DNA from: Bradyrhizobium sp. CCGUVB1N3
Lineage (GTDB): Bacteria; Pseudomonadota; Alphaproteobacteria; Rhizobiales; Xanthobacteraceae
Assembly: GCF_024199925.1 (NCBI RefSeq)
Contig: NZ_JANADR010000001.1
Span: 3,472,001 to 3,536,000, forward strand
Direction of reading: 5' to 3'
DNA length: 64,000 nucleotides
Below the pieces are notes generated by a model. The model saw only the letters and a list, made by a program, of their open reading frames with translations, searched no databases and was not told where the DNA came from. Below are positions 8,489-16,140 of this stretch, one piece after another (within the stretch, counting starts at the first letter, position 1; every line of letters begins with the position of its first letter). Position numbers and translations under genes: made by a program.

Positions 8489-9070
8489 ATGTCCGTTTCC
8501 GATCGCGTCCGCGTCAAAGATGTCCGTGTGCTTTCGGACAAGAAGTACCTGCTGAAGGCCACGACCTTCGACTGGCGCCGCAACACTGGCGAATGGCAGA
8601 CGCAGGTGCGCGAGGTCTATGACCGCGGCAACGGTGCGACGCTGTTGCCTTATAACCGCAAGCGGCGCACGGTCGTGCTGGTACGGCAATTTCGCTATCC
8701 GACATTCGTCAACGGCTATGACGACCTGCTGATCGAAGCCGCCGCCGGCATGCTCGACGACGCCGATCCCGAAGCGCGCATCCGCACTGAAGCCGAGGAG
8801 GAAATCGGCTATCGGCTGCACGACGTCCAAAAGGTGTTCGAGGCCTTCATGACCCCTGGCGCGGTAACGGAGAAGCTGCACTTCTTCGTCGCGGAATACG
8901 AACCGGAGATGCGGATTGGCGACGGCGGTGGCCTCGTCGACGAGGGCGAGGAGATCGAGGTGCTGGAGCTGTCGATCGACGAAGCGCTGGCGATGATCGC
9001 CGACGGCCGCATCGTGGATGCGAAGACGATCATGCTGCTGCAATATGCGGCGCTGCATGTGTTCCGGTAG
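8489..9070 (+). CDS. NUDIX hydrolase, NudK/ADP-ribose pyrophosphatase type
   Basis: Hydrolase of 193 residues for nucleoside diphosphates linked to another moiety. The NUDIX region around residues 90-112 starts at GMLDDADPEARIR and ends with EAEEEIGY. The usual Arg of the REx2EE core is Thr here, as the segment reads TEAEEEIG. The context FMTPGAVTEKLHFFVAEY is typical of NudK (YffH), which cleaves GDP-mannose, and of ADP-ribose pyrophosphatases. The ATG at 8489 follows AGAGG. It is the last gene of the 5587-9070 run. Confidence 0.88.
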   Translation: MSVSDRVRVKDVRVLSDKKYLLKATTFDWRRNTGEWQTQVREVYDRGNGATLLPYNRKRRTVVLVRQFRYPTFVNGYDDLLIEAAAGMLDDADPEARIRTEAEEEIGYRLHDVQKVFEAFMTPGAVTEKLHFFVAEYEPEMRIGDGGGLVDEGEEIEVLELSIDEALAMIADGRIVDAKTIMLLQYAALHVFR

Positions 9071-9098
9071 GTAGGTCGAGCCACTTGCAAGGTGCCAT

Positions 9099-9254
9099 CC
9101 CTTCTCCCCTTGCGGGAGAAGGTGGCGCGAAGCGCCGGATGAGGGGTCTCTATCCACGCGTTCGATCGTTGAGAGCTTCTCTCGCGGAGAGAGACCCCTC
9201 ACCCGTCTCGCCGCTAACGCGGCGAGCCACCCTCTCCCACAAGGGGAGAGGGGA
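9099..9254. repeat. Dispersed palindromic intergenic element (CTCTCCCC..GGGGAGAG type)
   Basis: A 156-base element with inverted ends, CTTCTCCCCTTGCGGGAGAAGG on the left and CCCTCTCCCACAAGGGGAGAGG on the right, plus the internal pairs GGATGAGGGGTCTCT / AGAGACCCCTCACCC. It can fold into a long hairpin with a two-armed core. This type is abundant in Bradyrhizobium intergenic DNA. It separates the NUDIX gene from the selenoprotein-B-like gene. Confidence 0.8.
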
Positions 9255-9376
9255 AGGCGGCAGACAATTTGCTCCAACACGCCTGCAATTCTGACCTGCG
9301 GCGCCCTGCCCGCTGTTGAGCAAATCGCAGACTATCTCTACTCTATCCGCAACGAGAACGAGAGGAGACGCGCCCC

Positions 9377-10318
9377 ATGTCGGCTTCCATATCAGCTCCG
9401 CGCGATGATGAATTCGGCTTTGCGCCCGACTACGACGCCCCCATTCCCTATATGCAGCGGACCCGCGATTACTACGCGGCCATCGGCTACAGCACGCCGT
9501 ATCGCTGGGCGCATTATGTCGACGCACCGTTCCAGCCGCTGAAGAGACCGCTGGCGCAATCGCGCGTGACGATCATCACCACGGCCGCGCCTTACGATCC
9601 GACCAAGGGCGACCAGGGGCCGGGCGCGGCGTATAATGGCGGCGCAAAGTTCTACGAGGTCTATGACGGCGACACCTCGCAACCGCACGATCTGCGCATC
9701 TCCCACATCGGCTACGATCGCAAGCACACGAGCGCGACCGACAGCGGCACCTGGTTTCCGCTGCCGCAGCTCCTGAAGGCCTCCGCCGCGGGGCGCATCG
9801 GCGAGATGAGCCCGCGCTTCTTCGGTGCGCCGACCAACCGCAGCCATCGCGTCACGCTCGACACCGACGCGCCGGAGATTCTGGCGCGCTGCCTCACCGA
9901 TAAGGTCGATGTCGCAGTCCTGGTGCCGAACTGCCCGGTCTGCCACCAGACCACAGCGCTGGTCGCGCGGCATCTGGAGGAGAGCGGCATTCCCACCGTG
10001 GTCATGGGCTGCGCCAAGGACATCGTCGAGCACACAGCCGTGCCGCGCTTCCTGTTCTCCGACTTCCCGCTCGGCAATTCCGCCGGCAAGCCGCATGATA
10101 TCGCCTCGCAGGCGCAGACGCTGGAGCTCGCATTGAGGCTCCTCGAGTCCGCCAGCGGCCCGCGCACAACGATGCAATCGCCGCTGCGCTGGAGCGAGGA
10201 CGCTTCCTGGAAGCTCGACTACAACAACGTCGCGCAGCTAAGCCCTGAGGAGCTCGCACGGCGGCGCGCCGAGTTCGACAAGCAGAAGGAGATCGCGCGC
10301 GGCAATCGCGCGGCCTGA
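9377..10318 (+). CDS. Glycine/sarcosine/betaine reductase selenoprotein B-like protein
   Basis: A 313-residue protein resembling the GrdB-type component of anaerobic amino-acid reductases. The region near residues 183-230 is diagnostic in layout: a Cys motif NCPVCH (Cys186, Cys189), then SGIPTVVMG, and the family block DFPLGNSAGKP. In true selenoprotein B the redox site carries selenocysteine; here it is a CPVC thioredoxin-like pair with no in-frame TGA. The start ATG at 9377 follows AGAGGAG. It is 14 bases upstream of a CaiB-family CoA-transferase with which it is probably cotranscribed. The function in this aerobic organism is unknown; a thiol-dependent reductase is plausible. Confidence 0.75.
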   Translation: MSASISAPRDDEFGFAPDYDAPIPYMQRTRDYYAAIGYSTPYRWAHYVDAPFQPLKRPLAQSRVTIITTAAPYDPTKGDQGPGAAYNGGAKFYEVYDGDTSQPHDLRISHIGYDRKHTSATDSGTWFPLPQLLKASAAGRIGEMSPRFFGAPTNRSHRVTLDTDAPEILARCLTDKVDVAVLVPNCPVCHQTTALVARHLEESGIPTVVMGCAKDIVEHTAVPRFLFSDFPLGNSAGKPHDIASQAQTLELALRLLESASGPRTTMQSPLRWSEDASWKLDYNNVAQLSPEELARRRAEFDKQKEIARGNRAA

Positions 10319-10332
10319 CGGGAGAACGCGAC

Positions 10333-11526
10333 GTGACGAGGCCGTTCGAAGGCGTCAAGATCCTCGACTTCACGCAAGTGCTCGCCGGCCCCTATGCGAG
10401 CTACCAGCTCGCGCTGCTGGGCGCCGACGTCATCAAGGTCGAGCGGCGCGAGGGCGAGGACATGCGCCGGACGCCGCTCAGCCGCGAATGGGCGGAGCGT
10501 GGGCTTGCGCCCGCGTTCCAGGCCATCAACGGCAACAAGCGCAGCCTGACGCTCGATCTGCAAAAGCCGGATGCGATCGCAATCGTCAGGAAGCTCGCCG
10601 CGCATGTCGATGTCGTCATGGAGAACTTTCGCCCGGGCGTGATGGACAAGCTCGGGATCGGCTATGAGGCGCTCTCCGCGGTCAATCCAAAGCTGATCTA
10701 TTGCGCCGTGTCCGGCTTCGGCCAGACCGGCCCCGAGCGGCTGCGCCCCGGCTATGACGGCAAGATGCAGGCGCTCTCCGGCATCATGGCCATCACCGGC
10801 CATCCCGAGACCGGGCCGACGCGCGCGGGCTTTGCGGTTTGCGACGTGCTTTCGGGCGCGACCGCGGCGTTCGCCGTGTCCAGCGCGCTCTATCAGCGCG
10901 ACCGCACCGGCAAGGGGCAGCTCGTCGACGTCTCCATGCTGGAGGCGACGCTGGCGTTCCTGTCGGGCCAGATCGCGGACTGGTCGGTCGCAGGCCATCG
11001 CCAGCAGCTCTCGGGCAATCAGGCCGTGAGCCGCAAGACCACCGCGAACCTGTTCAGGTGCGGCGACGGCTACATCCTGCTCGCGGTCAACAACGAGAAG
11101 CAATACCGCGCACTGATGACGGCGCTCGGCCGCGCGGACACGCTCGGCGATCCGCGCTTTGCCGACTGGTTCTCGCGCAACGAGAACGAGCCTGCGCTGC
11201 GCGCGATCATCGAGGAGGCGCTGGCGACGAAGAGCCCGCGCGAATGGGAGACGATTTTGGAGGACGCCGGCGCGCCCTGCGCCAGCATCTGGACAATCGA
11301 GGAGATCATCGACCATCCGCAGATTGCGGCGCGCGGCGCCATCCAGGAGCTCGACACTCCGTACGGCCGCCTGCGCTTCGCCGGCAGCGGGTTCAAGCTC
11401 GCGCACGGCGGCGGCAAGCTCGACCACATGGCGCCGGAGCTCGGCGCGGACACGGATGCGGTGCTGGGCGAGCTGGGCTTCGACGCGGCGGAGATCGCGG
11501 CGTTAAGGGCAAGGGAGATTGTGTGA
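10333..11526 (+). CDS. CaiB/BaiF family (type III) CoA-transferase
   Basis: Transfers CoA between carboxylic acids, as formyl-CoA and carnitine CoA-transferases do. The 397-residue length is typical. It opens with FEGVKILDFTQVLAGPYASYQLALLGADVIKVE, the hallmark first Rossmann block. The segment VCDVLSG contains the Asp that aligns with the catalytic Asp forming the acyl-enzyme anhydride, followed by GKGQLVDVSMLEA. The start is GTG at 10333 with GGGAG just upstream. It probably forms a two-gene unit with the selenoprotein-B-like gene. The acyl substrate cannot be read from sequence. Confidence 0.9.
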   Translation: MTRPFEGVKILDFTQVLAGPYASYQLALLGADVIKVERREGEDMRRTPLSREWAERGLAPAFQAINGNKRSLTLDLQKPDAIAIVRKLAAHVDVVMENFRPGVMDKLGIGYEALSAVNPKLIYCAVSGFGQTGPERLRPGYDGKMQALSGIMAITGHPETGPTRAGFAVCDVLSGATAAFAVSSALYQRDRTGKGQLVDVSMLEATLAFLSGQIADWSVAGHRQQLSGNQAVSRKTTANLFRCGDGYILLAVNNEKQYRALMTALGRADTLGDPRFADWFSRNENEPALRAIIEEALATKSPREWETILEDAGAPCASIWTIEEIIDHPQIAARGAIQELDTPYGRLRFAGSGFKLAHGGGKLDHMAPELGADTDAVLGELGFDAAEIAALRAREIV

Positions 11527-11550
11527 GGGCGGCGCCACAAACTCCGCAGT

Positions 11551-11640
11551 CGTAGGGTGGGCAAAGCGAAGCGTGCCCACCGCATCGAGTAACCTGAGAG
11601 ATGGTGGGCACGGCGCGTTGCGCCTTTGCCCACCCTACGG
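11551..11640. repeat. Dispersed palindrome family A, copy 1
   Basis: A 90-base element with ends CGTAGGGTGGGCAAAGCG and CGCCTTTGCCCACCCTACGG that are reverse complements, with inner arms GTGCCCACC and GGTGGGCAC. It lies between convergent genes. Three further copies are at 20821, 47933 and 53173. Confidence 0.9.
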
Positions 11641-11664
11641 CGCCTGCAATCAGAACAACGACCC

Positions 11665-12405
11665 CTACCCGTCATCCGACGACGCGCCAACGGCTTTTCG
11701 CGCCACCTTCTTCTTCGGCGCTTCCGCCTCCATCTCCTCGGCGCTGATCGGCAGCAAAAGCTGCGAATCGTCATTGGCGACGCGGTTGACGCGGGTGGAA
11801 ACCGGGTGCCAGGCGAACTCGCCGATCCGCGGGGCTGTCATCAGCGACAGAATCGCGTCGACCTCGTCGCCGCGACAATCGAGCCAGCGTTCGAAATCCT
11901 TCGGCGAAATCGTCACCGGCACGCGGTCATGTAGCGCGGCGAGATCCTCGCTCGCCGCCGCCGTGACGATCGCGACCGTGTCGAGCTCCTCGCCGTTCGG
12001 CCCGACCCATGTCTCGAACACCGCGGCGAAACCGAGCGGCTGTCCGTCGGCGCGGTGGATGAAATACGGCTGCTTGCGGCCGTCCACCGCTTTCCACTCG
12101 TAGTAACCGTCGGCCGGGATCAGGCCGCGGCGCCTGCGAATCGCGTTCTTGAAGGCGGGCTTTTCCAGCACCGTCTCCGAGCGCGCGTTGATCAGCAACG
12201 TAAAACCACGGGGATCCTTCACCCAGGTCGGCAGCAGCCCCCAGCGCATGAGCTGGAAATGCCGCGCGCCCTTGTCGACCAGCACCACCGGAATTGGTTG
12301 TGTCGGGGCGACGTTGTACCGTGGCGGGAAATTCGGCTGATCGAGATAGCCAAAGAGTTGCCGCAAAGCCGCCGGGGCCGAGGTTATGACGAAGCGTCCG
12401 CACAT
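11665..12405 (-). CDS. yedK: SOS response-associated peptidase / abasic-site crosslinking protein (YedK/HMCES)
   Basis: SRAP-domain protein of 246 residues that covalently traps abasic sites in single-stranded DNA through its N-terminal Cys. The mature N-terminus is the required Cys2 (MCGRFV), and the family blocks are present: YNVAPTQ with the Asn, MRWGLLPTW, NARSET, RRRGLIPADGYYEWK with the catalytic Glu, and ALHDRVPV with the His. The C-terminal tail is Lys- and Glu-rich and unconserved. I find no LexA box of the GTTC-N7-GTTC form upstream. It is convergent with the CoA-transferase across a family A palindrome. Confidence 0.92.
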   Translation of the reverse strand: MCGRFVITSAPAALRQLFGYLDQPNFPPRYNVAPTQPIPVVLVDKGARHFQLMRWGLLPTWVKDPRGFTLLINARSETVLEKPAFKNAIRRRRGLIPADGYYEWKAVDGRKQPYFIHRADGQPLGFAAVFETWVGPNGEELDTVAIVTAAASEDLAALHDRVPVTISPKDFERWLDCRGDEVDAILSLMTAPRIGEFAWHPVSTRVNRVANDDSQLLLPISAEEMEAEAPKKKVARKAVGASSDDG

Positions 12406-12468
12406 CCTTGAGCGCCTATATGGGGTCCGTTCAGCACCTTTTAACCCCCAACGTTAACACTGCGGCCG

Positions 12469-12969
12469 ATGAGCTCAATGGTCGCCGAACCCGCGCGGAC
12501 ACATGTAGTGACGGGCCCCGAGGCGGCGGCCTGGGCTGAGCGGCTGCGTGTGGCCAACATCAACCCACGGACCGGGCTTGCCACCGACTATCTGAACCAT
12601 TTCAATGAAGCCGTCATGCTGCTCGAAATGGTCCCGGACATGCCGGAATGCGCCGAAGACTTCCTGACCTGGACGCCGCTGTCCTATGCCGAGCATTTCA
12701 CGGCCTCGAACTTCAAGGCGCGCGATCTCGCGATCGAGGCCTATGAGAAGGCCGCTCCCAACGTGCGCGCCCAGTTCGACCACATCACCGACACCATGAC
12801 CTCGATCCTGACTGCGGTCGGGTCGGCCATGCGCGAGGTGGAAAAGGATACGACGCGCGTGCGGCTCGCCGAACAGGCCACCCTCTGGGTCAAGCCGCTG
12901 ATCGCGGCCTGCGGCGGTATCATCAATGGCGGCGCAGAAGCCGACGTCGATACCATCATGTCGAATTGA
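12469..12969 (+). CDS. Conserved hypothetical protein
   Basis: A 166-residue acidic protein with no signal peptide or membrane segment. It contains LNHFNEAVMLLEMVPDMPE and a helical central region with YAEHFTASNFKARDLAIEAYE, suggesting an all-helical fold. I do not recognise a functional family, but the composition and conservation style match small genes shared among Rhizobiales. Starts at 12469 and 12478 are both possible. It lies 10 bases before a NUDIX gene on the same strand, so they are probably cotranscribed. Confidence 0.75.
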   Translation: MSSMVAEPARTHVVTGPEAAAWAERLRVANINPRTGLATDYLNHFNEAVMLLEMVPDMPECAEDFLTWTPLSYAEHFTASNFKARDLAIEAYEKAAPNVRAQFDHITDTMTSILTAVGSAMREVEKDTTRVRLAEQATLWVKPLIAACGGIINGGAEADVDTIMSN

Positions 12970-12979
12970 GGCCGACGCC

Positions 12980-13402
12980 ATGCAGCCGAGCCATCCCCAG
13001 CTCGCGGTCAGCGCCGCGATCTTCCGCGACGGCAAGGTGCTGCTGGTTCGCCGCGCCCGCTCGCCGGCCAAGGGCTTCTATTCGCTGCCGGGCGGCCGTG
13101 TCGAGTTCGGCGAATCGCTGCACCAGGCGCTGGCGCGCGAGGTTGACGAGGAAACCGGGCTGGCGATCGAGATCGTGGGTCTCGCCGGCTGGCGCGAGGT
13201 GCTGCCGTCCACGGGCGGCGCCGGCCACTACCTGATCATGTCCTTTGCGGCGCGCTGGACGGCCAGGGAGCCGGTTCTGAACGAGGAGCTGGACGATTTC
13301 CGCTGGCTCGCTCCCGACGCGCTGGGCGGCCTTGGCGACCTCAAGCTCACCTGGGGGCTGGACGAAGTCATCCAGGCCGCAGCGCGCCTGATCGGGTCCT
13401 GA
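12980..13402 (+). CDS. NUDIX hydrolase
   Basis: A 140-residue NUDIX-fold pyrophosphohydrolase. The full NUDIX box is visible at about residues 36-58: GGRVEFGESLHQALAREVDEETGL, matching Gx5Ex7REUxEExGU exactly, so it should bind divalent metal and be active. The N-terminal strand VSAAIFRDGKVLLVRRA is typical of MutT/ADP-ribose type members. The ATG at 12980 follows TTGAGG. The TIGR02301-type gene follows at 53 bases, a pairing common in alphaproteobacteria. The substrate is not predictable. Confidence 0.92.
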   Translation: MQPSHPQLAVSAAIFRDGKVLLVRRARSPAKGFYSLPGGRVEFGESLHQALAREVDEETGLAIEIVGLAGWREVLPSTGGAGHYLIMSFAARWTAREPVLNEELDDFRWLAPDALGGLGDLKLTWGLDEVIQAAARLIGS

Positions 13403-13455
13403 GGGCCGGGGCGGCTGCCTTGCGTCTGCCGCCCTTAAGGGGCATACACGCCCCG

Positions 13456-13833
13456 ATGTCCAAGCGATTTCCGGCCATTTTGGCCCTGATTCTTGCCTGC
13501 GTCGTCCTGCCCGCCCGGGCCCAGGACGTGGCTGCGCCGTTCGACGGCGACTTGCAGCGGCTGGCGGAAATCCTCGGCGGCCTGCACTACCTGCGCGGCA
13601 TCTGCGGGGCCAATGAAGGCAACAAATGGCGCAACGAGATGCAGGCGCTGATCGACGCCGAAACCCCCTCCGGCGAGCGCCGCACGCGTATGATCGCCGG
13701 CTTCAACCGCGGCTATAACGGTTTTCAGCAGACCTACCGGAGCTGCACGCCGGCCGCGACGGTAGCGATCCGCCGCTACATCGAGGAAGGGTCGAAAATC
13801 TCCCGCGACCTCACGGCGCGTTACGCGAACTGA
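13456..13833 (+). CDS. TIGR02301 family periplasmic protein
   Basis: A 125-residue exported protein. Residues 1-22 form a signal peptide with a hydrophobic core and ARA cleavage site. The mature part has LAEILGGLHYLRGICG and NRGYNGFQQTYRSCTPAA, with two Cys that could form one disulfide, matching the uncharacterised TIGR02301 family of alphaproteobacteria. It follows a NUDIX gene on the same strand. Function is unknown. Confidence 0.8.
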   Translation: MSKRFPAILALILACVVLPARAQDVAAPFDGDLQRLAEILGGLHYLRGICGANEGNKWRNEMQALIDAETPSGERRTRMIAGFNRGYNGFQQTYRSCTPAATVAIRRYIEEGSKISRDLTARYAN

Positions 13834-14015
13834 ATTCAAACGCGATCTCGTCAGTGAAGCTCTGAGGTCGGAGAGTGTGTCGCAAGAACAACTCATCCAC
13901 ATTGTTCACCTCCGTTAACCTTTCCTAAAGATGTGGCCTAGGCGGCGTTAATCTGCGTGCTACACCTCTCAGGCAGCGCATCGCCGTGGATTGCGCCTCC
14001 AGCCATTCGAGTTTC

Positions 14016-14282
14016 ATGAGCATTCCAGTGTCCTACGCCCCCGCCCGCGCACCGCTGCCCGACCACGAGCAGAAGCAGGCTGCCCTGAGCTATCTCAACG
14101 AGGCCTGGGCGGAAGCGCGCCATGACGGCGTCGACGGCGATTGCCTCGCACAGGCGAGCCTGTTTGCGGCGCTTGCCGAGCTCGTCGGCACCTATGGCGA
14201 GGACGCGGTGGCGAAATTTGTCGAGGGCTTTCCTGCCCGCATCCGCAACGGCGAATTCTCGGTCGCGCTCGCCAAGCAGTAG
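14016..14282 (+). CDS. Small conserved hypothetical protein
   Basis: An 88-residue cytosolic protein. The ATG at 14016 gives a start MSIPVSYAPARAP; the frame is open 10 codons upstream. The C-terminal part, LFAALAELVGTYGEDAVAKFVEG and FPARIRNGEFS, looks like a compact helical bundle. I do not recognise a named domain. It is followed by a strong hairpin between convergent genes. Confidence 0.7.
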   Translation: MSIPVSYAPARAPLPDHEQKQAALSYLNEAWAEARHDGVDGDCLAQASLFAALAELVGTYGEDAVAKFVEGFPARIRNGEFSVALAKQ

Positions 14283-14286
14283 CCTA

Positions 14287-14312
14287 AAATCACCCCGCCG
14301 GAAGCGGCGGGG
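14287..14312. terminator. Bidirectional terminator hairpin
   Basis: CCCCGCCG GAAG CGGCGGGG is a perfect 8-bp stem with a GAAG loop at 14293-14312. The A-rich stretch before it becomes TGATTTT on the minus strand. It sits between convergent genes ending at 14282 and 14446, so it can serve both. Confidence 0.6.
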
Positions 14313-14445
14313 CGAAGTCTGCGGATGAATGACCTCGCGACAGGTCGCGATGGCTGCGCTCAGGATCGCACGAAAGCGCGCGTCACGAGATAAGCAATAG
14401 TCCGCAAAGCACCGGGAGTTTTTCCTGATATCGCAGGGGAAAACG

Positions 14446-14760
14446 TCACGGCTCTACGCTGAGCGTCGCTTTCATGTTCGGATGATAGCGGCAATAGTAC
14501 TCCACCATCCCCGCCTTCTTCAGCACGAACGTCGCCGACTTCTTCGCCGGCAGGTTCACGTCGAAATCGCCGTTCCTCGCCGTCGCAGTGTGGGCAAACA
14601 CGTCCTTGTTGGTCCACTCGACGGTGTCGCCGACCTTCGCCGAGACGTCAGCCGGCGATATCTCGAGATTCTCCATTGATATCTGCACCGATGCGGCGCG
14701 CGCCGGGACCAGCATCGACGCGAGCAGGATTGCGGTCATCGCCAACAGCCGTCCCGACAT
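14446..14760 (-). CDS. Periplasmic cupredoxin (plastocyanin/amicyanin-like)
   Basis: A small blue-copper-type protein of 104 residues including a signal peptide (residues 1-23). The four copper ligands are visible: His57 in FAHTATA, then Cys90, His93 and Met96 in YYCRYHPNM. The block VGDTVEWTNKD is the usual cupredoxin strand. The start at 14760 is favoured by GGAGG five bases upstream; it begins right after the DUF4142 stop, so the two are coupled. It is the last gene of the ECF sigma unit. Likely role: electron transfer or copper/oxidative stress handling in the periplasm. Confidence 0.88.
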   Translation of the reverse strand: MSGRLLAMTAILLASMLVPARAASVQISMENLEISPADVSAKVGDTVEWTNKDVFAHTATARNGDFDVNLPAKKSATFVLKKAGMVEYYCRYHPNMKATLSVEP

Positions 14761-14773
14761 CATCGCCTCCAAC

Positions 14774-15295
14774 CTATTTCAGCTCGGCCGCGACGTGCTC
14801 GGCGTGCTGCTGATGACCCTGAAAAATCTTCAAGCCCGTTTGCAGCAGGCCCTTCAGCTCCGCATTGTTCGCCGACGGAATGAGCTGGGTCTCGAGCGCG
14901 CCGTTGACCGCCTTGTGATAGGCGACCTCGTTCTCGACATAGGCCTTGTCGAAGGCCGCGCCGCTGAGCTTATCGAGCTCGGCGAGCTTGTCGCTCGCCT
15001 GCTTCGACAGCGTGCGGCTGGTGTCGTTGTCCTCCGGCGTGACGTTCAGCTTCTTGACCAGCGCGAGCGCCTGCTTGTTCACCGCCTCGTGGTCGCGCAC
15101 CATGTCCTGCGCGAACGCTTTGACGTCCTTGTTGTTCGCCTTCTTCATCGCCTGCTTAGCGGCATTGATGTCGATCGCGCCCGCGGTGTAGGCGATATGG
15201 GCGATCTGCGGATCAGTGGGCTTTGCGCCTTGCGCCAGCGCAGGGCTGATCAGAAGGGCGATCGTGGCGATCGCCGCGCTGCATCGAATGAACAT
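14774..15295 (-). CDS. DUF4142 domain-containing exported protein
   Basis: A 173-residue protein with a signal peptide (residues 1-21) and a helical DUF4142 core: AAKQAMKKANNKDVKAFAQDMVRDHEAVN, followed by AYVENEVAYHKAV with the His residues typical of this ferritin-like family. Function of DUF4142 is unknown; it recurs with ECF sigma factors in alphaproteobacteria. A promoter matching that of the sigma gene (GGGAAC-N16-CATCCAA) lies at 15348-15376, so it is a probable direct target of the neighbouring sigma factor. Confidence 0.88.
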   Translation of the reverse strand: MFIRCSAAIATIALLISPALAQGAKPTDPQIAHIAYTAGAIDINAAKQAMKKANNKDVKAFAQDMVRDHEAVNKQALALVKKLNVTPEDNDTSRTLSKQASDKLAELDKLSGAAFDKAYVENEVAYHKAVNGALETQLIPSANNAELKGLLQTGLKIFQGHQQHAEHVAAELK

Positions 15296-15347
15296 GGCTT
15301 GACACTCCTGTGGTGCCGGTCGTCTCCGGCATGTGACCTCACAGGCG

Positions 15348-15376
15348 TTGGATGGAAAACCGTCGCGGACGTTCCC
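15348..15376 (-). promoter_or_regulatory. Candidate ECF promoter of DUF4142/cupredoxin
   Basis: On the minus strand GGGAAC (15376-15371), a 16-base spacer and CATCCAA (15354-15348) precede the DUF4142 start by about 50 bases. The same elements with the same spacing occur before the sigma gene at 16106-16134. GGAAC is the usual ECF -35 core. Confidence 0.7.
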
Positions 15377-15383
15377 GAGAAAA

Positions 15384-16079
15384 TTACGCGCCGACGCCGA
15401 GCCGCTTCAGCACGATCTCGGTCAGGTGCTCGCAGCGCTGGCCGGCGAACGGGAACGCATCCATCACCACCGGTCCGATCTTCTTCTCGACATTCTCCCG
15501 CAGCATCGTGCGGGCGCGGTGCAGCCGCGTCTTCACGGTTTCAGGCTTGACGCCGAGCAATTCCGCGGTCTCCTCGATGGTCATGCCCTCCATCACGCGC
15601 GCGATGAAGACCATGCGGAAGACGTCGGGCAGTTCATCGACTGCGTGCTCGACGACGCGCTGGATTTCACGTTGGGCCATGGATTTTTCCGGATCGCCTG
15701 CGGTGGAGGACACGGGGAACTGGATGATCTGGGCTTCGAGCGCTGCTTCGGGCAGCGCGCCGAGCTCGACATGCACCTTCCGGCTTCTCACCCGGCCGAG
15801 CGCCTCGTTGATGGCGATGCGCGACAGCCAGGTCGACAGGCCGGACTCGCCGCGAAAGCCGTCGAGATGCGTGAACGCCCGAACATAGGTCTCCTGCACC
15901 ACATCCTCGGCCTCGCTGTCGCTGCGCAGGATGCCGCGCGCCAGCCGATAGAGCCTGCGATTGTTGGCCTGCATGATCGCGCGCAGCGCCGCCTCGTCGC
16001 GGGCCCGCGCGCGCTCGACCAGCTCGGCCTCGGCCAGACCTGCGGCTTCCGATATTGCAGTGCGGCGGATGGCGGTCAC
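15384..16079 (-). CDS. ECF-family RNA polymerase sigma factor
   Basis: Extracytoplasmic-function sigma factor of 231 residues. Region 2 is seen as NNRRLYRLARGILRSDSEAEDVVQETYVRAF, and region 4 as MTIEETAELLGVKPETVKTRLHRAR with a clear helix-turn-helix. A longer frame opens at 16139, but the GGGAAC/CATCCAA promoter overlaps that region, and the GTG at 16079 has GGAGA seven bases upstream, so 16079 is the better start. No anti-sigma gene is adjacent. It very likely activates its own gene and the downstream DUF4142/cupredoxin pair. Confidence 0.9.
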   Translation of the reverse strand: MTAIRRTAISEAAGLAEAELVERARARDEAALRAIMQANNRRLYRLARGILRSDSEAEDVVQETYVRAFTHLDGFRGESGLSTWLSRIAINEALGRVRSRKVHVELGALPEAALEAQIIQFPVSSTAGDPEKSMAQREIQRVVEHAVDELPDVFRMVFIARVMEGMTIEETAELLGVKPETVKTRLHRARTMLRENVEKKIGPVVMDAFPFAGQRCEHLTEIVLKRLGVGA

Positions 16080-16105
16080 GGGCTCGTCTCCAGCTTTTCC
16101 GGACA

Positions 16106-16134
16106 TTGGATGCAGGACCGCCCAAAAGGTTCCC
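16106..16134 (-). promoter_or_regulatory. Candidate autoregulatory ECF promoter of the sigma gene
   Basis: GGGAAC (16134-16129), a 16-base spacer and CATCCAA (16112-16106) on the minus strand. The format equals that of the promoter at 15348-15376. The expected transcript start lies near 16100, leaving a leader of about 20 bases that contains the GGAGA ribosome site of the GTG start at 16079. Confidence 0.7.
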
Positions 16135-16140
16135 GCCAAT

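Noticed and set aside
9099..9254. Possible CRISPR array or attachment site
   Set aside because: It has one nested inverted repeat and no regular spacers or direct repeats, and no integrase is near.
12406..12468. LexA box upstream of the yedK-like gene
   Set aside because: No GTTC-N7-GTTC match exists in this gap despite the SOS-linked family name.
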